DNA of 64,000 bases from JAJRRS01 sp965230275 (GCA_965230275.1 CBDDKO010000002.1:1984001-2048000), one strand, 5' to 3'; shown: positions 52,732 to 61,787, numbered from the stretch's first letter. Notes: generated from the sequence alone by a model not told the origin. A program made the numbers and translations.

Positions 52732-53748
52732 ATGATCACGATTGACGGATCCCAAGGTGAAGGTGGTGGGCAGATTCTGCGGTCGTCGCTGGCGTTGGCG
52801 ATGGTGACGGGGCAGGGTTGTCGCGTGGAGAAAATCCGTGCGGGCCGGAAGAAACCGGGGCTGATGCGGCAGCACCTGACGGCAGCTCGAGCGGCGGCGG
52901 ATGTCTGTGGCGCGACTATTCAAGGCGATGAGATCGGATCAAAGCAACTTTCGTTTGAGCCGGGCAAGACGGTCGGAGGCGATTACACGTTCAGCGTCGG
53001 AACGGCGGGCAGCGCAACGCTGGTGCTGCAGACAGTCCTGCCTGCGCTCTTGCTGGCGGACAGTCCAAGCACGCTCACACTGAAAGGCGGGACGCACAAC
53101 CCATTCGCACCGCCGTTTGATTTTCTGGCTAAGACTTTCCTGCCGTTGGTGAACCGGATGGGACCGCGCGTCACAGCAACACTTGAAAAACCGGGTTTTT
53201 ACCCGGCTGGCGGCGGACAGTTCGTCGTCTCGATCGAGCCGGTGCAACGGCTCACCCCCTTTGAGCTGACCGAGCGTGGTGAGGTTGCACGCCGCTCCGC
53301 CCGCGCCCTTGTCGCCAACCTTCCTGAAAGAATCGCCGAACGTGAGTTAAAGGCCGTACGTAAGAAACTCAACTGGCCCGAGGACTGCTTGCACGCCGAG
53401 ACCGTCCCGGACTCGCCCGGCCCGGGCAATGTGGTCATGCTCGAGGTTGAGAGCGAGTATGTCTGCGAGGTGTTCACGGGCTTCGGCGAGTTGAACCGCC
53501 CGGCCGAGCAGGTCGCGGGGCAGGCAGTGCAACAATGCCGGGAGTACCTGAGCCGGGGCGTACCCGTGGGCGAGTACCTGGCCGACCAGTTACTGCTGCC
53601 GATGGCAATCGCAGGTAGCGGAACATTCCGAGCCGTTCGGCTATCCCGGCATACTCGCACCCATATCGATCTGATTCATAGGTTCCTAGATTGCCGCGTC
53701 ACTTGCGATGAACGTGGCCGTGATGGTGTGGTGATATCAATTGGTTAA
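52732..53748 (+). CDS. rtcA: RNA 3'-terminal phosphate cyclase RtcA
   Basis: 338 residues, the usual length. ITIDGSQGEGGGQILRSSLALA at the N-terminus, IRAGRKKPGLMRQHLTA, GTAGSATLVLQTVLPALLLA and LKGGTHNPFAPPFDFLAKTFLPL are signature stretches. The His nucleophile is expected in LADQLLLPMAIAGSGTF to SRHTRTHI near residue 305. The enzyme uses ATP to turn RNA 3'-phosphates into 2',3'-cyclic phosphates and can adenylate 5' ends. It is the last gene of the operon. A hairpin about 65 bases after the stop may end transcription. Confidence 0.96.
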   Translation: MITIDGSQGEGGGQILRSSLALAMVTGQGCRVEKIRAGRKKPGLMRQHLTAARAAADVCGATIQGDEIGSKQLSFEPGKTVGGDYTFSVGTAGSATLVLQTVLPALLLADSPSTLTLKGGTHNPFAPPFDFLAKTFLPLVNRMGPRVTATLEKPGFYPAGGGQFVVSIEPVQRLTPFELTERGEVARRSARALVANLPERIAERELKAVRKKLNWPEDCLHAETVPDSPGPGNVVMLEVESEYVCEVFTGFGELNRPAEQVAGQAVQQCREYLSRGVPVGEYLADQLLLPMAIAGSGTFRAVRLSRHTRTHIDLIHRFLDCRVTCDERGRDGVVISIG

Positions 53749-54114
53749 ATTCCAAGGCATAAAAAGAACAGGGCACGACGATTCGCCCGCTTCTATCGAT
53801 GACGATTTAAGTATGTCGGGATCGAAGTCCCCGACATGCGATAAATAATTATCGATATAAATCATATAGCAATTGAGCCCCATTAACTCCCTACAAAACC
53901 GACATCATTGAAGCCATATCATGGTCACCATATGCTGTAGGGGGTATTGTACCAGCGCCCGCGCAAGCGGGCGTTGCCGTATAAACGCCCCTCACTGACC
54001 CTCCGGGAGCCGCCACATCCTGCCTCAGTCATGTGAAACACGGGGGCGTCCGCTCCGTCCTTTATATGGTGCCTTGATGGTAAAATGGCGTAACGCGCGT
54101 TGGAGGACGCACAC
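53749..54114. other. Intergenic stretch with two hairpins
   Basis: About 365 bases. One stem, ATGTCGGG/CCCGACAT (53813-53837), may terminate the rtc operon. A second, very stable one is CGCCCGC-GCAA-GCGGGCG (53956-53973) with a GNRA-type tetraloop. The middle is AT-rich and no gene was seen. The ribosome site GGAGG of the next operon is at its end. Confidence 0.6.
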
Positions 54115-55227
54115 ATGGCCCAGCCAACGACAGACGCCAGGATCGCGGTCGATGCCTTGCTTGCCGATGCGGTGCGTCGGCTGGCTTCCGATGTACACCT
54201 CGAACCCACCGCCGAGGGCTACGAGCTCCGCTACCGGACCGACGGTTTGCTCGAGACGGTCAACGCGCTGGATATCTCCACCGGGCGCAGCTACCTGAGC
54301 CGATTGATGGTGATGGCGCAGCTGCTGACCTACCGTCAGGACATCCCCCAGGAAGGCCGGCTGACCGTGCGTGTACCCGATGTCGAAGGCCGGGACAGGG
54401 CGCTGGACCTGCGCCTGGCTGTGATGCCGACCACGCATGGTTTGCGGGCGGTGGTCCGGCTGCCCGCTGAACTGATCCAGCCTAAGACACTTGATCAACT
54501 CGGCCTGTCGGATCGAGCGTTCAAAGGACTGACGGACTTCGCCGCCTCGGACTCGGGGATGCTGCTGCTGTGCGGCCCGGCGGGATCGGGCAAGACGACG
54601 ACGATCTACGCACTACTGGATCACATCGTCAATCAGTCGTCCGGCCTGAGTGTGATTTCTCTAGAAGACCCGGTCGAGCGCGACCTGCCGGGGGTGACGC
54701 AGATCGAGGTCTCGCCGTTCGGTGAACTGAGTTACGAGAAGGTTCTGCGCAGCGTGTTACGGCAGGACCCGCAGGTGCTGGCGCTGGGCGAGATCCGTGA
54801 CGAGCAGACGGCGGGGATCGCGGTGCAGGCGGCGCTATCCGGGCATCGGCTGATCTCCACGCTGCACGCCGCGACGCCGGCCGGCGCGATCGTTCGGCTG
54901 ATCGAGATGGGCATCGAGCCGTACCAGGTCGCCAGCGCGCTGTTCGGCGTGACGTCGATACGCCTGGTCCGACGATTAAATCAGGAGGCTGCCGCGTCAC
55001 CGAATTCCCCGCACTATGCCGGGCGGGCCCCGGTGTGCGAGTTCGCCTACCTCGACGCCACCACCCGCGACGCGATCAACCGCCGCTGCGACACGCAGGC
55101 GTTGGGTGAAGCGATCCACGGGCAAGCCGGTTACCAGACCCTGGCCGGGTCCGCCCGGGATGCGATCGAGGCAGGCGTGACGGACGAGGCGGAGGTGGGC
55201 CGTGTGCTGGGGGCGGATTTTTATTGA
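54115..55227 (+). CDS. GspE/PilB-type secretion ATPase (short form)
   Basis: 370 residues from the ATG at 54115, with GGAGG 8 bases upstream. ASDVHLEPTAEGYELRYRTDG near residue 22 is the GspE N2 domain. LLLCGPAGSGKTTTIYALLDH near residue 155 is Walker A and VISLEDPVERDLPGVTQIEV is the Asp box. LRQDPQVLALGEIRDEQTAGIAVQAALSGH is Walker B, and LISTLHA is the His box. The usual N1 domain and the tetracysteine zinc motif are absent. It powers pilin insertion with the two GspF proteins of the same operon. Confidence 0.92.
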   Translation: MAQPTTDARIAVDALLADAVRRLASDVHLEPTAEGYELRYRTDGLLETVNALDISTGRSYLSRLMVMAQLLTYRQDIPQEGRLTVRVPDVEGRDRALDLRLAVMPTTHGLRAVVRLPAELIQPKTLDQLGLSDRAFKGLTDFAASDSGMLLLCGPAGSGKTTTIYALLDHIVNQSSGLSVISLEDPVERDLPGVTQIEVSPFGELSYEKVLRSVLRQDPQVLALGEIRDEQTAGIAVQAALSGHRLISTLHAATPAGAIVRLIEMGIEPYQVASALFGVTSIRLVRRLNQEAAASPNSPHYAGRAPVCEFAYLDATTRDAINRRCDTQALGEAIHGQAGYQTLAGSARDAIEAGVTDEAEVGRVLGADFY

Positions 55228-55328
55228 TGCAGGCAAAAAACCATGAAGCGCCCCCGTGCCGTCTCCGTCCTGCCTCATAGAGGGGTTATCCAATACCAGA
55301 CCTGATGTCACTCTAGGATTGATACGAC

Positions 55329-56423
55329 GTGTTGAAGAACGAAGCCGATCTCGACCTGCTCAAACGCTACGCCGCCGGGGGCGACCCGGAAGCGTTCGGG
55401 GAGATCGTGCATCGGCATACCGCGCTGGTGTATCACACCTGCCTGAGGGTGTTGCACGACAAGGCCCTGGCCGAGGACGCGTCGCAGGACACGTTCTACC
55501 GGCTGATGTGTGCGCCCGGCTCGGTGAATCGCTCGGTCGGGGCGTGGCTGCACCGCACCGCCACGCGCCGATGCCTGGACGTACTGCGCAGTGAATCCGC
55601 GCGGGCCAAGCGCGAGCGAGTCTACTCCCGCGACTACTACCACGGCCATGCCAACCCGCCGAGTTGGAACGTGCTGTCGCCGCAGATCGACGAGGCCCTG
55701 ACGCAGCTGTCGGAGCCGACGCGGTCGCTGCTGGTTGAGCACTTCCTGGGCGGTAAGACACAACGGCAGCTGGCACAGGAAACCAACGCGTCGACCGCCA
55801 CCGTTTCCCGAAGGATCAAACAAGGCCTGCAGGAGTTGCGCAAACACCTCAAGACGTCCGGCCTGGTTGTCGGCGGCGCGGCGCTTGCGAGCATGCTCAC
55901 AAGCCAGACCGCGTTGGCCGCCCCGCCGCAGATCAGTGCCGAGCTGGGGAAGATGGCGATGATCAGCGGGGACCCGATGATGCTGGGCTCGGGCGGGATC
56001 AGCAAGAGCGGCTTACTCATGAAGGCCGGCGCTTCCGGGGCGGGCGTCGCGGTGATCGGGCTGGTGTTCTACGGCCTGCTGCAGATCGAAAACGGGCCCG
56101 TGACGATCATCCCACCCGAGCAGAACACGCGCAATGTCATCATCGACCAGGCCACCAGCCCGACTGCGGTGACGGAACCGACTGTGTCGACGTACGACAG
56201 CAAGCTGTACACCGTCCCACACCACGATCAGGACTTCGACAGCACACGCATCGTCAGCTTCCAGGTGCAGGCAGGCGGCTCGGGCATGGTCAACGTCGGC
56301 TTCGCGGACGGGCATGTCGAGCAGATTGAGATCAGCGAGGCGGACGAACGGCTTCGCAAACAGACAGGCGAGTCGATGGGCACACTGATGAAGACGCTGC
56401 CCACGATTCAGCCAATCAATTGA
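55329..56423 (+). CDS. ECF sigma factor with transmembrane C-terminal extension
   Basis: 364 residues, with a GTG start at 55329. Residues 1-180 are sigma70 regions 2 and 4 (LLKRYAAGGDPEAFGEIVHRHTALV, AEDASQDTFYRLM and STATVSRRIKQGLQELRKHL). A Met/Ala-rich linker and one membrane helix follow, around residue 240 (GASGAGVAVIGLVFYGLLQ). The last 110 residues end VNVGFADGHVEQIEI, which resembles the tail of planctomycete DUF1559-type prepilins. Planctomycete ECF factors with long tails are known. Here the gene sits inside a secretion operon and its stop overlaps the next start. Confidence 0.85.
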   Translation: MLKNEADLDLLKRYAAGGDPEAFGEIVHRHTALVYHTCLRVLHDKALAEDASQDTFYRLMCAPGSVNRSVGAWLHRTATRRCLDVLRSESARAKRERVYSRDYYHGHANPPSWNVLSPQIDEALTQLSEPTRSLLVEHFLGGKTQRQLAQETNASTATVSRRIKQGLQELRKHLKTSGLVVGGAALASMLTSQTALAAPPQISAELGKMAMISGDPMMLGSGGISKSGLLMKAGASGAGVAVIGLVFYGLLQIENGPVTIIPPEQNTRNVIIDQATSPTAVTEPTVSTYDSKLYTVPHHDQDFDSTRIVSFQVQAGGSGMVNVGFADGHVEQIEISEADERLRKQTGESMGTLMKTLPTIQPIN

Positions 56424-57643
56424 TGGGGACCGACATGACAGACGGAACACAACCGCTAGGCCGATTCACCTATCAGGCCCAGACGACGCAGGGGCGGACG
56501 CTGTCCGGCGTGATCGAGGCCGGGACCGCTGACGAGGCGCGCGATTCGCTCACGGACATGGGCCTGCGTGTGCTGGAGATCGAACAGACGGACCGCACCC
56601 ACGGCGCGTCGCCGATCCGGGGCGGTGAGTTCATGGCGTTCAACCAGCAGCTGGCGCAGCTCACGGCGGCGGGGCTACCGGTCGAGGTGGGCCTGCGCTT
56701 GATCGCACGTGACATGAGAAGTGGCCGGTTGGCGGAGTCCGTCTCCCGGGTCGCGTCGGAGCTTGAGTCGGGGGCCGAGCTGTCCGAGGCGTTCGAGAAG
56801 CACCGGCGTCTGTTCCCGCCGCTTTATGGGCGTCTGATCGACGCGGGGGTGCGCTCGAACCAGCTCCCGGCCGTGCTGTTTAATCTCGGCCGGCACATGG
56901 AAGTGATGCAGCGGCTGCGCGGCACGCTGTGGCGTGCGGCGAGTTACCCGTTGGTTGTCTTGATGGCCATGATGGCCGTGCTTGTGATGATCGGTTACCT
57001 CATCGTGCCGCAGTTTGAAGAGATCTTCGTGGACTTCGACACCGATCTTCCCATGCTGACGTTACTGGTGATGTATGTGGCGAAGTGGATGCTGCCGATT
57101 GCTATTGGGATCGGCGCGTTGATCGTGCTGAGCATGCTGGCGTGGGCGGGGCTGCGGATGGCGGGCAAGAGCCAGGCCGTGTTGGACTACGTGGTCATGC
57201 CGTTGCCGCTGATTGGGGCCGTGCTCCGGAGAAACCTGATCGCGCGGTGGTGCGATGCGCTGAAGCTGGGCGTGCAATCAGGGATGGACCTGCCGGCTTC
57301 GCTGGAACTCGCCGGGGATGCGGTGGGCTCACCCATACTCAGGCGGGACGGCAACGCCTTGATCGAAACGCTCGAGTCCGGCCGGCCGCTGAATGAGCAC
57401 CCGCACTTAAAGATCACACCCGAGGCGGTCCCGGCAGCGATCCACCTTGCATCGCACCGCCACGACCTCCCTTCGCTGCTTGAGAATATCTCGCAGATGT
57501 ATCAGCAGCAGGCGGAAATCAGGCTGGCGACGCTGCATTCGATACTCTCGCCGATCATGCTGATCCTGCTGGCATCGGTGATCGGGCTGGTGATCTCGGC
57601 GCTGTTCCTGCCATTGGTGAAATTGATGCAGGCGGTGATGTAA
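56423..57643 (+). CDS. GspF-type inner-membrane secretion protein, copy 1
   Basis: 406 residues if the ATG overlapping the upstream stop (TGATG) is used; 56435 is an alternative. It starts with the GspF N-domain (FTYQAQTTQGRTLSGVIEAGTADEARDSL). Two GspF repeats follow (FNQQLAQLTAAGLPVEVGLRLI near residue 72 and RWCDALKLGVQSGMDLPASLELAG near 270), each ahead of membrane helices. GspF is the polytopic platform that works with the GspE ATPase. Confidence 0.88.
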   Translation: MGTDMTDGTQPLGRFTYQAQTTQGRTLSGVIEAGTADEARDSLTDMGLRVLEIEQTDRTHGASPIRGGEFMAFNQQLAQLTAAGLPVEVGLRLIARDMRSGRLAESVSRVASELESGAELSEAFEKHRRLFPPLYGRLIDAGVRSNQLPAVLFNLGRHMEVMQRLRGTLWRAASYPLVVLMAMMAVLVMIGYLIVPQFEEIFVDFDTDLPMLTLLVMYVAKWMLPIAIGIGALIVLSMLAWAGLRMAGKSQAVLDYVVMPLPLIGAVLRRNLIARWCDALKLGVQSGMDLPASLELAGDAVGSPILRRDGNALIETLESGRPLNEHPHLKITPEAVPAAIHLASHRHDLPSLLENISQMYQQQAEIRLATLHSILSPIMLILLASVIGLVISALFLPLVKLMQAVM

Positions 57644-57660
57644 TCCCGGGAGGACACGGC

Positions 57661-58902
57661 ATGTTGTTACGGATCCTAAAATTCTTACTGTCGGGGCTGT
57701 TCTGGCTGATCGCCGGCGTGTTGGCGGTGATGGTGATCGCGGGGCCGTTCGCTGTGATACCGGTCTTCGGCTGGCTGGTGGGCCCGGCGGGCGCGCTGCT
57801 GCTTCTGTTGGTCATCGCACGATCGGCGAGACGGGCAAGGCGCAACCGGGGGGCGACGGTGCTGAATTACATCAAGCAGGCGGTGAGCCTGAACCTGCCG
57901 ATCCCCCCGATGCTGGCCGCGGCGGAGATCAGTGAAACAGGGACGCTTCGCCGACGGCTCGGCGATGTCTGCGACGGGCTGGAACACGGCCAACCGGTCG
58001 GCGAGACACTGCGGCTAAGTGTGCCGGAGGTCCCCGCGCGGGTGGTCGACCTGGTCTCGGCCGGGGAGCGGATCGGCCGTCTGCCCAGCGTGCTCGAACG
58101 TGTCACCGCCCAGGAGCGCGATAAGGCCAACAGCGACACCTACGGCTCGGTGCTGGGCTGGAACTATGGGATCGTGTTGATCCTGTTCATGTCGCTGGTC
58201 CTGTCGGGTGTGGGCTACTTCATCATGCCCAAATTTGAAGAGATCTTCGAGGACTTCGACGTGGCCATGCCGTGGCAGACGCTGATCACGTTTGACCTGC
58301 TGGGACGGTTCAGCCTGCCGATCCTGCTGCTTGTCTCGGCAGCCACATTCGCCACGGCGGCGTGGGGCCTGCAACAATCGCTGCACGGGCTGGAAGGCCG
58401 GGAACGGGCCGGGCGTTGGCTGACCGACCGATTGATATGGTTCACGCCGGTCGCACGATCGGTGGCGCGTGACCGGGGGCTGGGGGATGCGTGCGGTTTG
58501 ATCGTCGAGTCCTTGCGGGCCGGGGACAGCATGGAGATCGCCGCGTTCGAGGCCGGTGAGCTCAGGACCAATGCCGTGCTGCAACGACGCCTGCAGCGCT
58601 TCAGCGATGAGTTGAAGACCGGCCAGCCGCTGCGAGACGCCGCCGAGCAAGCGCGTTTGCCGAAGCTGATGGTGGGGATGCTGGCGACCGGCCAGGCCGT
58701 GTCGGACCCGGCGCGTGTGTTCGACTTTCTCTCGCGCTATTACACCAACCGATTCAGCCGACTGGCCGCGCTGCTCAAGGCGTCGGTGCTGCCGGTCACG
58801 GTGATGACACTGGCCGTGGCTGTGGGCTGGATCGTATTCAGCCTGATCATGCCGTTGGTCGTCCTGATCGAAGACTGCACGCTGAAAATAGGGATGTTCT
58901 GA
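57661..58902 (+). CDS. GspF-type inner-membrane secretion protein, copy 2 (divergent)
   Basis: 413 residues. It lacks the usual soluble GspF N-terminus and begins with two membrane helices (residues 6-50). The repeats are recognisable as NYIKQAVSLNLPIPPMLAAA near residue 65 and the PARVVDLVSAGERIGRLPSVLERV and PKLMVGMLATGQAVSDP segments. The FIMPKFEEIFEDFDVAMP segment is shared with copy 1 (FEEIFVDFDTDLP). It lies 17 bases after copy 1, and its stop overlaps the start of the next gene. Confidence 0.8.
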   Translation: MLLRILKFLLSGLFWLIAGVLAVMVIAGPFAVIPVFGWLVGPAGALLLLLVIARSARRARRNRGATVLNYIKQAVSLNLPIPPMLAAAEISETGTLRRRLGDVCDGLEHGQPVGETLRLSVPEVPARVVDLVSAGERIGRLPSVLERVTAQERDKANSDTYGSVLGWNYGIVLILFMSLVLSGVGYFIMPKFEEIFEDFDVAMPWQTLITFDLLGRFSLPILLLVSAATFATAAWGLQQSLHGLEGRERAGRWLTDRLIWFTPVARSVARDRGLGDACGLIVESLRAGDSMEIAAFEAGELRTNAVLQRRLQRFSDELKTGQPLRDAAEQARLPKLMVGMLATGQAVSDPARVFDFLSRYYTNRFSRLAALLKASVLPVTVMTLAVAVGWIVFSLIMPLVVLIEDCTLKIGMF

Positions 58903-59279
58903 TGCGACAAGTGAAGCGCGAATCGGGATTGATGATCATAGATGCGGTCGTGGCGATGACCATCCTCGGCGTGTTGCTGGGTGTGCTGGCGGTCGCGATA
59001 TCACAACAGCGGAAAGCGGCGAGAGAGCTTCAGACGCAGCGCAAGCTGGAGCGCCTGGCTGAGGGCGTCCTGACGGACCTGCAGCTCGGCGCATCGCCCA
59101 GGATCACGGCCTGGGAAACAGAAGTTCAACCAACCAGCAGCATCGACCGGCTGCCCGATCCCGGGCCGAGCGACGGGTGGGCCTGGATCGAGGTGACAGC
59201 TGAGCACGAACGGCGTCGAGCGACCGTCACCGGGCCGGCACCGGTTGCGTCGCTTGATCTTTACGGGGATATGCCATGA
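58902..59279 (+). CDS. Prepilin-like protein with non-standard cleavage region
   Basis: 125 residues. KRESGLMIIDAVVAMTILGVLLGVL resembles a type IV prepilin N-terminus (Gly, then a hydrophobic helix), but position +5 is Asp in place of the conserved Glu. Codon overlaps link it to GspF copy 2 upstream and the next pilin downstream. It is probably a minor pseudopilin (GspI/H-like). Confidence 0.7.
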   Translation: MRQVKRESGLMIIDAVVAMTILGVLLGVLAVAISQQRKAARELQTQRKLERLAEGVLTDLQLGASPRITAWETEVQPTSSIDRLPDPGPSDGWAWIEVTAEHERRRATVTGPAPVASLDLYGDMP

Positions 59280-59764
59280 AACACCGGCCGCACCATCCCA
59301 GGCACCGTGGCTACTCACTGATCGAGATCGTGCTGGTGACGATGTTGTTTGCCGCCTGCGCGGTCGTGGCCAATGAGGTGTTCATCTCATGCGTGGTGAT
59401 CCAGCGGGACGCGGCACAGGCGGGCCACGAACTGGTCCGTGCCGAGGGTGTTGTGAGGATGATCCGGACGGACGTATGGGGCGCCGAGTCGATCCGCACC
59501 GATAACCCTCGAAACGTCGTGCTGCAGATGCCGGACGGCTCGGAGGTACGGTGGGAACTGCAAATTACGCGGATGGAAGACGGAGACCAATCACACATCT
59601 ATCGCTCGGTGACCGAGTACGGCGTGGAGATTCCCGGCGACCCGATGTTCGCGCCCGCCGACCTGACCTTTCGTAGTGAGGCCCCGCACCTGTACCTGTC
59701 CGCCGGGGATGACAGCGTTCGGCTGACGAGTTTCTATGCCATACTCCAGGGGGACGAACGATGA
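59276..59764 (+). CDS. Type IV prepilin/pseudopilin-like protein
   Basis: 162 residues. HRGYSLIEIVLVTMLFAACAVVANEVF is a classical prepilin signal, with cleavage after Gly and Glu at +5. The globular part is beta-rich. It overlaps both neighbouring genes by four bases (ATGA), showing tight coupling. It is probably a GspJ-like minor pseudopilin. Confidence 0.82.
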   Translation: MKHRPHHPRHRGYSLIEIVLVTMLFAACAVVANEVFISCVVIQRDAAQAGHELVRAEGVVRMIRTDVWGAESIRTDNPRNVVLQMPDGSEVRWELQITRMEDGDQSHIYRSVTEYGVEIPGDPMFAPADLTFRSEAPHLYLSAGDDSVRLTSFYAILQGDER

Positions 59765-60171
59765 ACCGACCATGCAGATTCAGCCGAAGGTCCAGTGGAT
59801 TCGCCACGTTCGTGGCTGTGGCGCTGATCGCGATGGTCGGCACGGCGCTGTTGTCGTTGACCCTGCTCTTGAGCACCGATGTGCGCCGTACATCACGGCA
59901 CCGGGCCGAGACACAGCTGAGGCAGCTGCTGATCGCGGGCGGCGTCGCGGCAGAGCAGGCCGTGGCCGCCGATCCGAGCATCTCAGGAAGCCGAACGATC
60001 GCCGTCCCGGGCGATTCGGATACCACAAGTCTTCGGGTGACCTACGAGACGCCGACCCAGTCAGCACTGCATGTGACCATCTCCGCCACTACCGACGACT
60101 ACAAGGCCCGCCAGGTCATGCGTTATGCCCTGGTCGATTCCGTGTGGGTTTTGCGCGGTGTGGAGCTGTAA
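59761..60171 (+). CDS. GspK/PilX-like exported protein
   Basis: 136 residues. RSSGFATFVAVALIAMVGTALLSLTLLLS is a prepilin-like membrane segment without Glu at +5, as in GspK- and PilX-type proteins. The remainder is a short beta-rich domain. It is the last gene of the secretion operon and is followed by repeat copy 2. Confidence 0.65.
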   Translation: MNRPCRFSRRSSGFATFVAVALIAMVGTALLSLTLLLSTDVRRTSRHRAETQLRQLLIAGGVAAEQAVAADPSISGSRTIAVPGDSDTTSLRVTYETPTQSALHVTISATTDDYKARQVMRYALVDSVWVLRGVEL

Positions 60172-60221
60172 TTGGAGTTGGAGACTTCGAGTCAGAACTA
60201 ATAAGGGGATATCGCGTGCGC

Positions 60222-60350
60222 GGAGAAAGCGCCGGAGGTTTTCCGCAGATTGCGCAGATGACACAGATTAAAGACAGTGTATGAGTGCGCACCTCTTACA
60301 TCTGCGTAATCACCGTAATCTGCGTATCACATCTTCATTTCTAGTTTTCC
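60222..60350. repeat. Palindromic word repeat (cgcagat family) after the secretion operon
   Basis: The left arm contains CCGCAGATTGCGCAGATGAC and the right arm ATCTGCGTAATC, then ACCGTAATCTGCG. The arms pair imperfectly around a GTGCGCAC centre. It overlaps the end of composite repeat copy 2 in the same relation as at 41.96 kb. Confidence 0.6.
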
Positions 60351-60628
60351 CAATTTCCAGCTTTCCAGCTTTTCCTACACACACGATGCTCCGGGGGCGA
60401 TGGCGGCCACCGGGTCAGCGGGACCGGGTCGGGCCGGTGTGCCGTTGTTCCAATGCCAGCCGGGGCGCAGCGCTTGCAAGTCCCCGCCGGAAGTGTTGAG
60501 ACGTTTCATCTCGACCCTTCCGGACCCGCGGCAGCTTCGCAGCTCGCGGCTTCAAGGGCAGCCCGTGAGTCCCGGTCCTTTTAATCATCGGATACTCAGT
60601 ACAAGTCAGACTGTCGCCGTCGTGTGAT
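60297..60628 (-). repeat. Composite dispersed repeat, copy 2 (opposite orientation)
   Basis: This is the complement of the element at 41670-41998 with scattered substitutions and the same order of landmarks. The translated peptide again contains IKRTGTHGLPLKPRAAKLPR. The two copies bracket about 18 kb in inverted orientation. Confidence 0.75.
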
Positions 60629-60938
60629 GTCAGCACCCCCGGCCCCCGCCCCCGGAAGTTAATCCGGGTTGCGAAAGCTGTGCAGATGGAAGTTGTGAAA
60701 ACTCCCGGGGGTCTACCTATGGCGGATGGGACGGGTTTGTGCGCAATAATGTGGTTCAAGGGATGCCCGCAGGTACACGATCATACTAAAGCAACAGGTT
60801 TTACAACTCTCGCCCGGCCGGCAACAACACAATGATAAACCCATCGTCCCCGTGCGCACGAAAGTGGGTTAAAATGTCAAGTAATGATCCATTAGCTCAC
60901 GGGGCATCTGGGGCATAGATGTATGAAAGGGGCTGACA
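60629..60938. other. Intergenic stretch, no gene seen
   Basis: About 310 bases. A CCCCCGGCCCCCGCCCCCGG run at about 60640 and a CCCGGGGG segment are visible. No coding sequence or RNA was recognised. A ribosome site (GAAAGGGG) precedes the next gene. Confidence 0.45.
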
Positions 60939-61787
60939 ATGGGAACACCTAAACTAACCTATCTGATGTCTTGCGTTCTTTTCTTGACACTATTGCTTCT
61001 GGCTGGTTGCTCGTCATCCAAACGAATGTCTGCCTATAGCAACCGTATCCAATCATTAATCCCAAGCATGACGGAAAAAGAGGTGGCATGGTCAAGGATA
61101 GCCGAGTATTCGTTCCGCGAATCCGAGTTATACGAAGAGCTGCACAAGGCCGCTCTCGCATCAGACCATGGCTACCTTGCTCTAGTCGCATATATACCTT
61201 CCTCTTACAGCGGGGATGACTTTAGTTTACGGCCCGGCAAAGTAACACAAGGCTTTCTTGACGATTTTTATTTTTCTGCTATTGGCGCATTTGCATCCAA
61301 TAACACATTGATTCTTATATCGAGCAAGCAGTTGCCAATATCAGGTGGCCACTATGATCCGAACGAAAATATAATGATGTCCAGAGACTACATCTGGGAC
61401 GACTATCCCGGATACTATGTATTTAATGTTGACCTGACTACTCCTATGATAACTTCGGTCTCAACCTCGAAGCTGCTAAAGGAATTCGAGCAATCATTTC
61501 ACCCCAGATCAATTAATCGAGGCACTCCCACGATAGGTGGCACGAGGGTATTGCTAGTAGCGAGGTTCCAGAGCGATAAATTGGTGGAGGTAGGCATCAG
61601 TTATTTAGGCCAAGATCTCGGCGTAAAAAAGACCCTCCCAACTAAACCGATCGTACGAGAAGGCCATCTCCTGAACCTTCTCGTGGAGGCCGTGATGTTA
61701 AGCAATGCTCATTATGAAGACGGCAAGTTTGTCAGCGATGTCATTCAAGTCATAGAGGGTAAGCCACGGCATCAGGAAAACGAGTAA
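60939..61787 (+). CDS. Lipoprotein, unknown function
   Basis: 282 residues. LTLLLLAGCSSSKR gives a clear lipobox with Cys near residue 24. The mature protein is mixed alpha/beta, and no family was recognised. Its AT-rich composition differs from neighbouring genes and suggests acquisition. It stands alone between two repeats and the convergent acyP. Confidence 0.6.
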   Translation: MGTPKLTYLMSCVLFLTLLLLAGCSSSKRMSAYSNRIQSLIPSMTEKEVAWSRIAEYSFRESELYEELHKAALASDHGYLALVAYIPSSYSGDDFSLRPGKVTQGFLDDFYFSAIGAFASNNTLILISSKQLPISGGHYDPNENIMMSRDYIWDDYPGYYVFNVDLTTPMITSVSTSKLLKEFEQSFHPRSINRGTPTIGGTRVLLVARFQSDKLVEVGISYLGQDLGVKKTLPTKPIVREGHLLNLLVEAVMLSNAHYEDGKFVSDVIQVIEGKPRHQENE

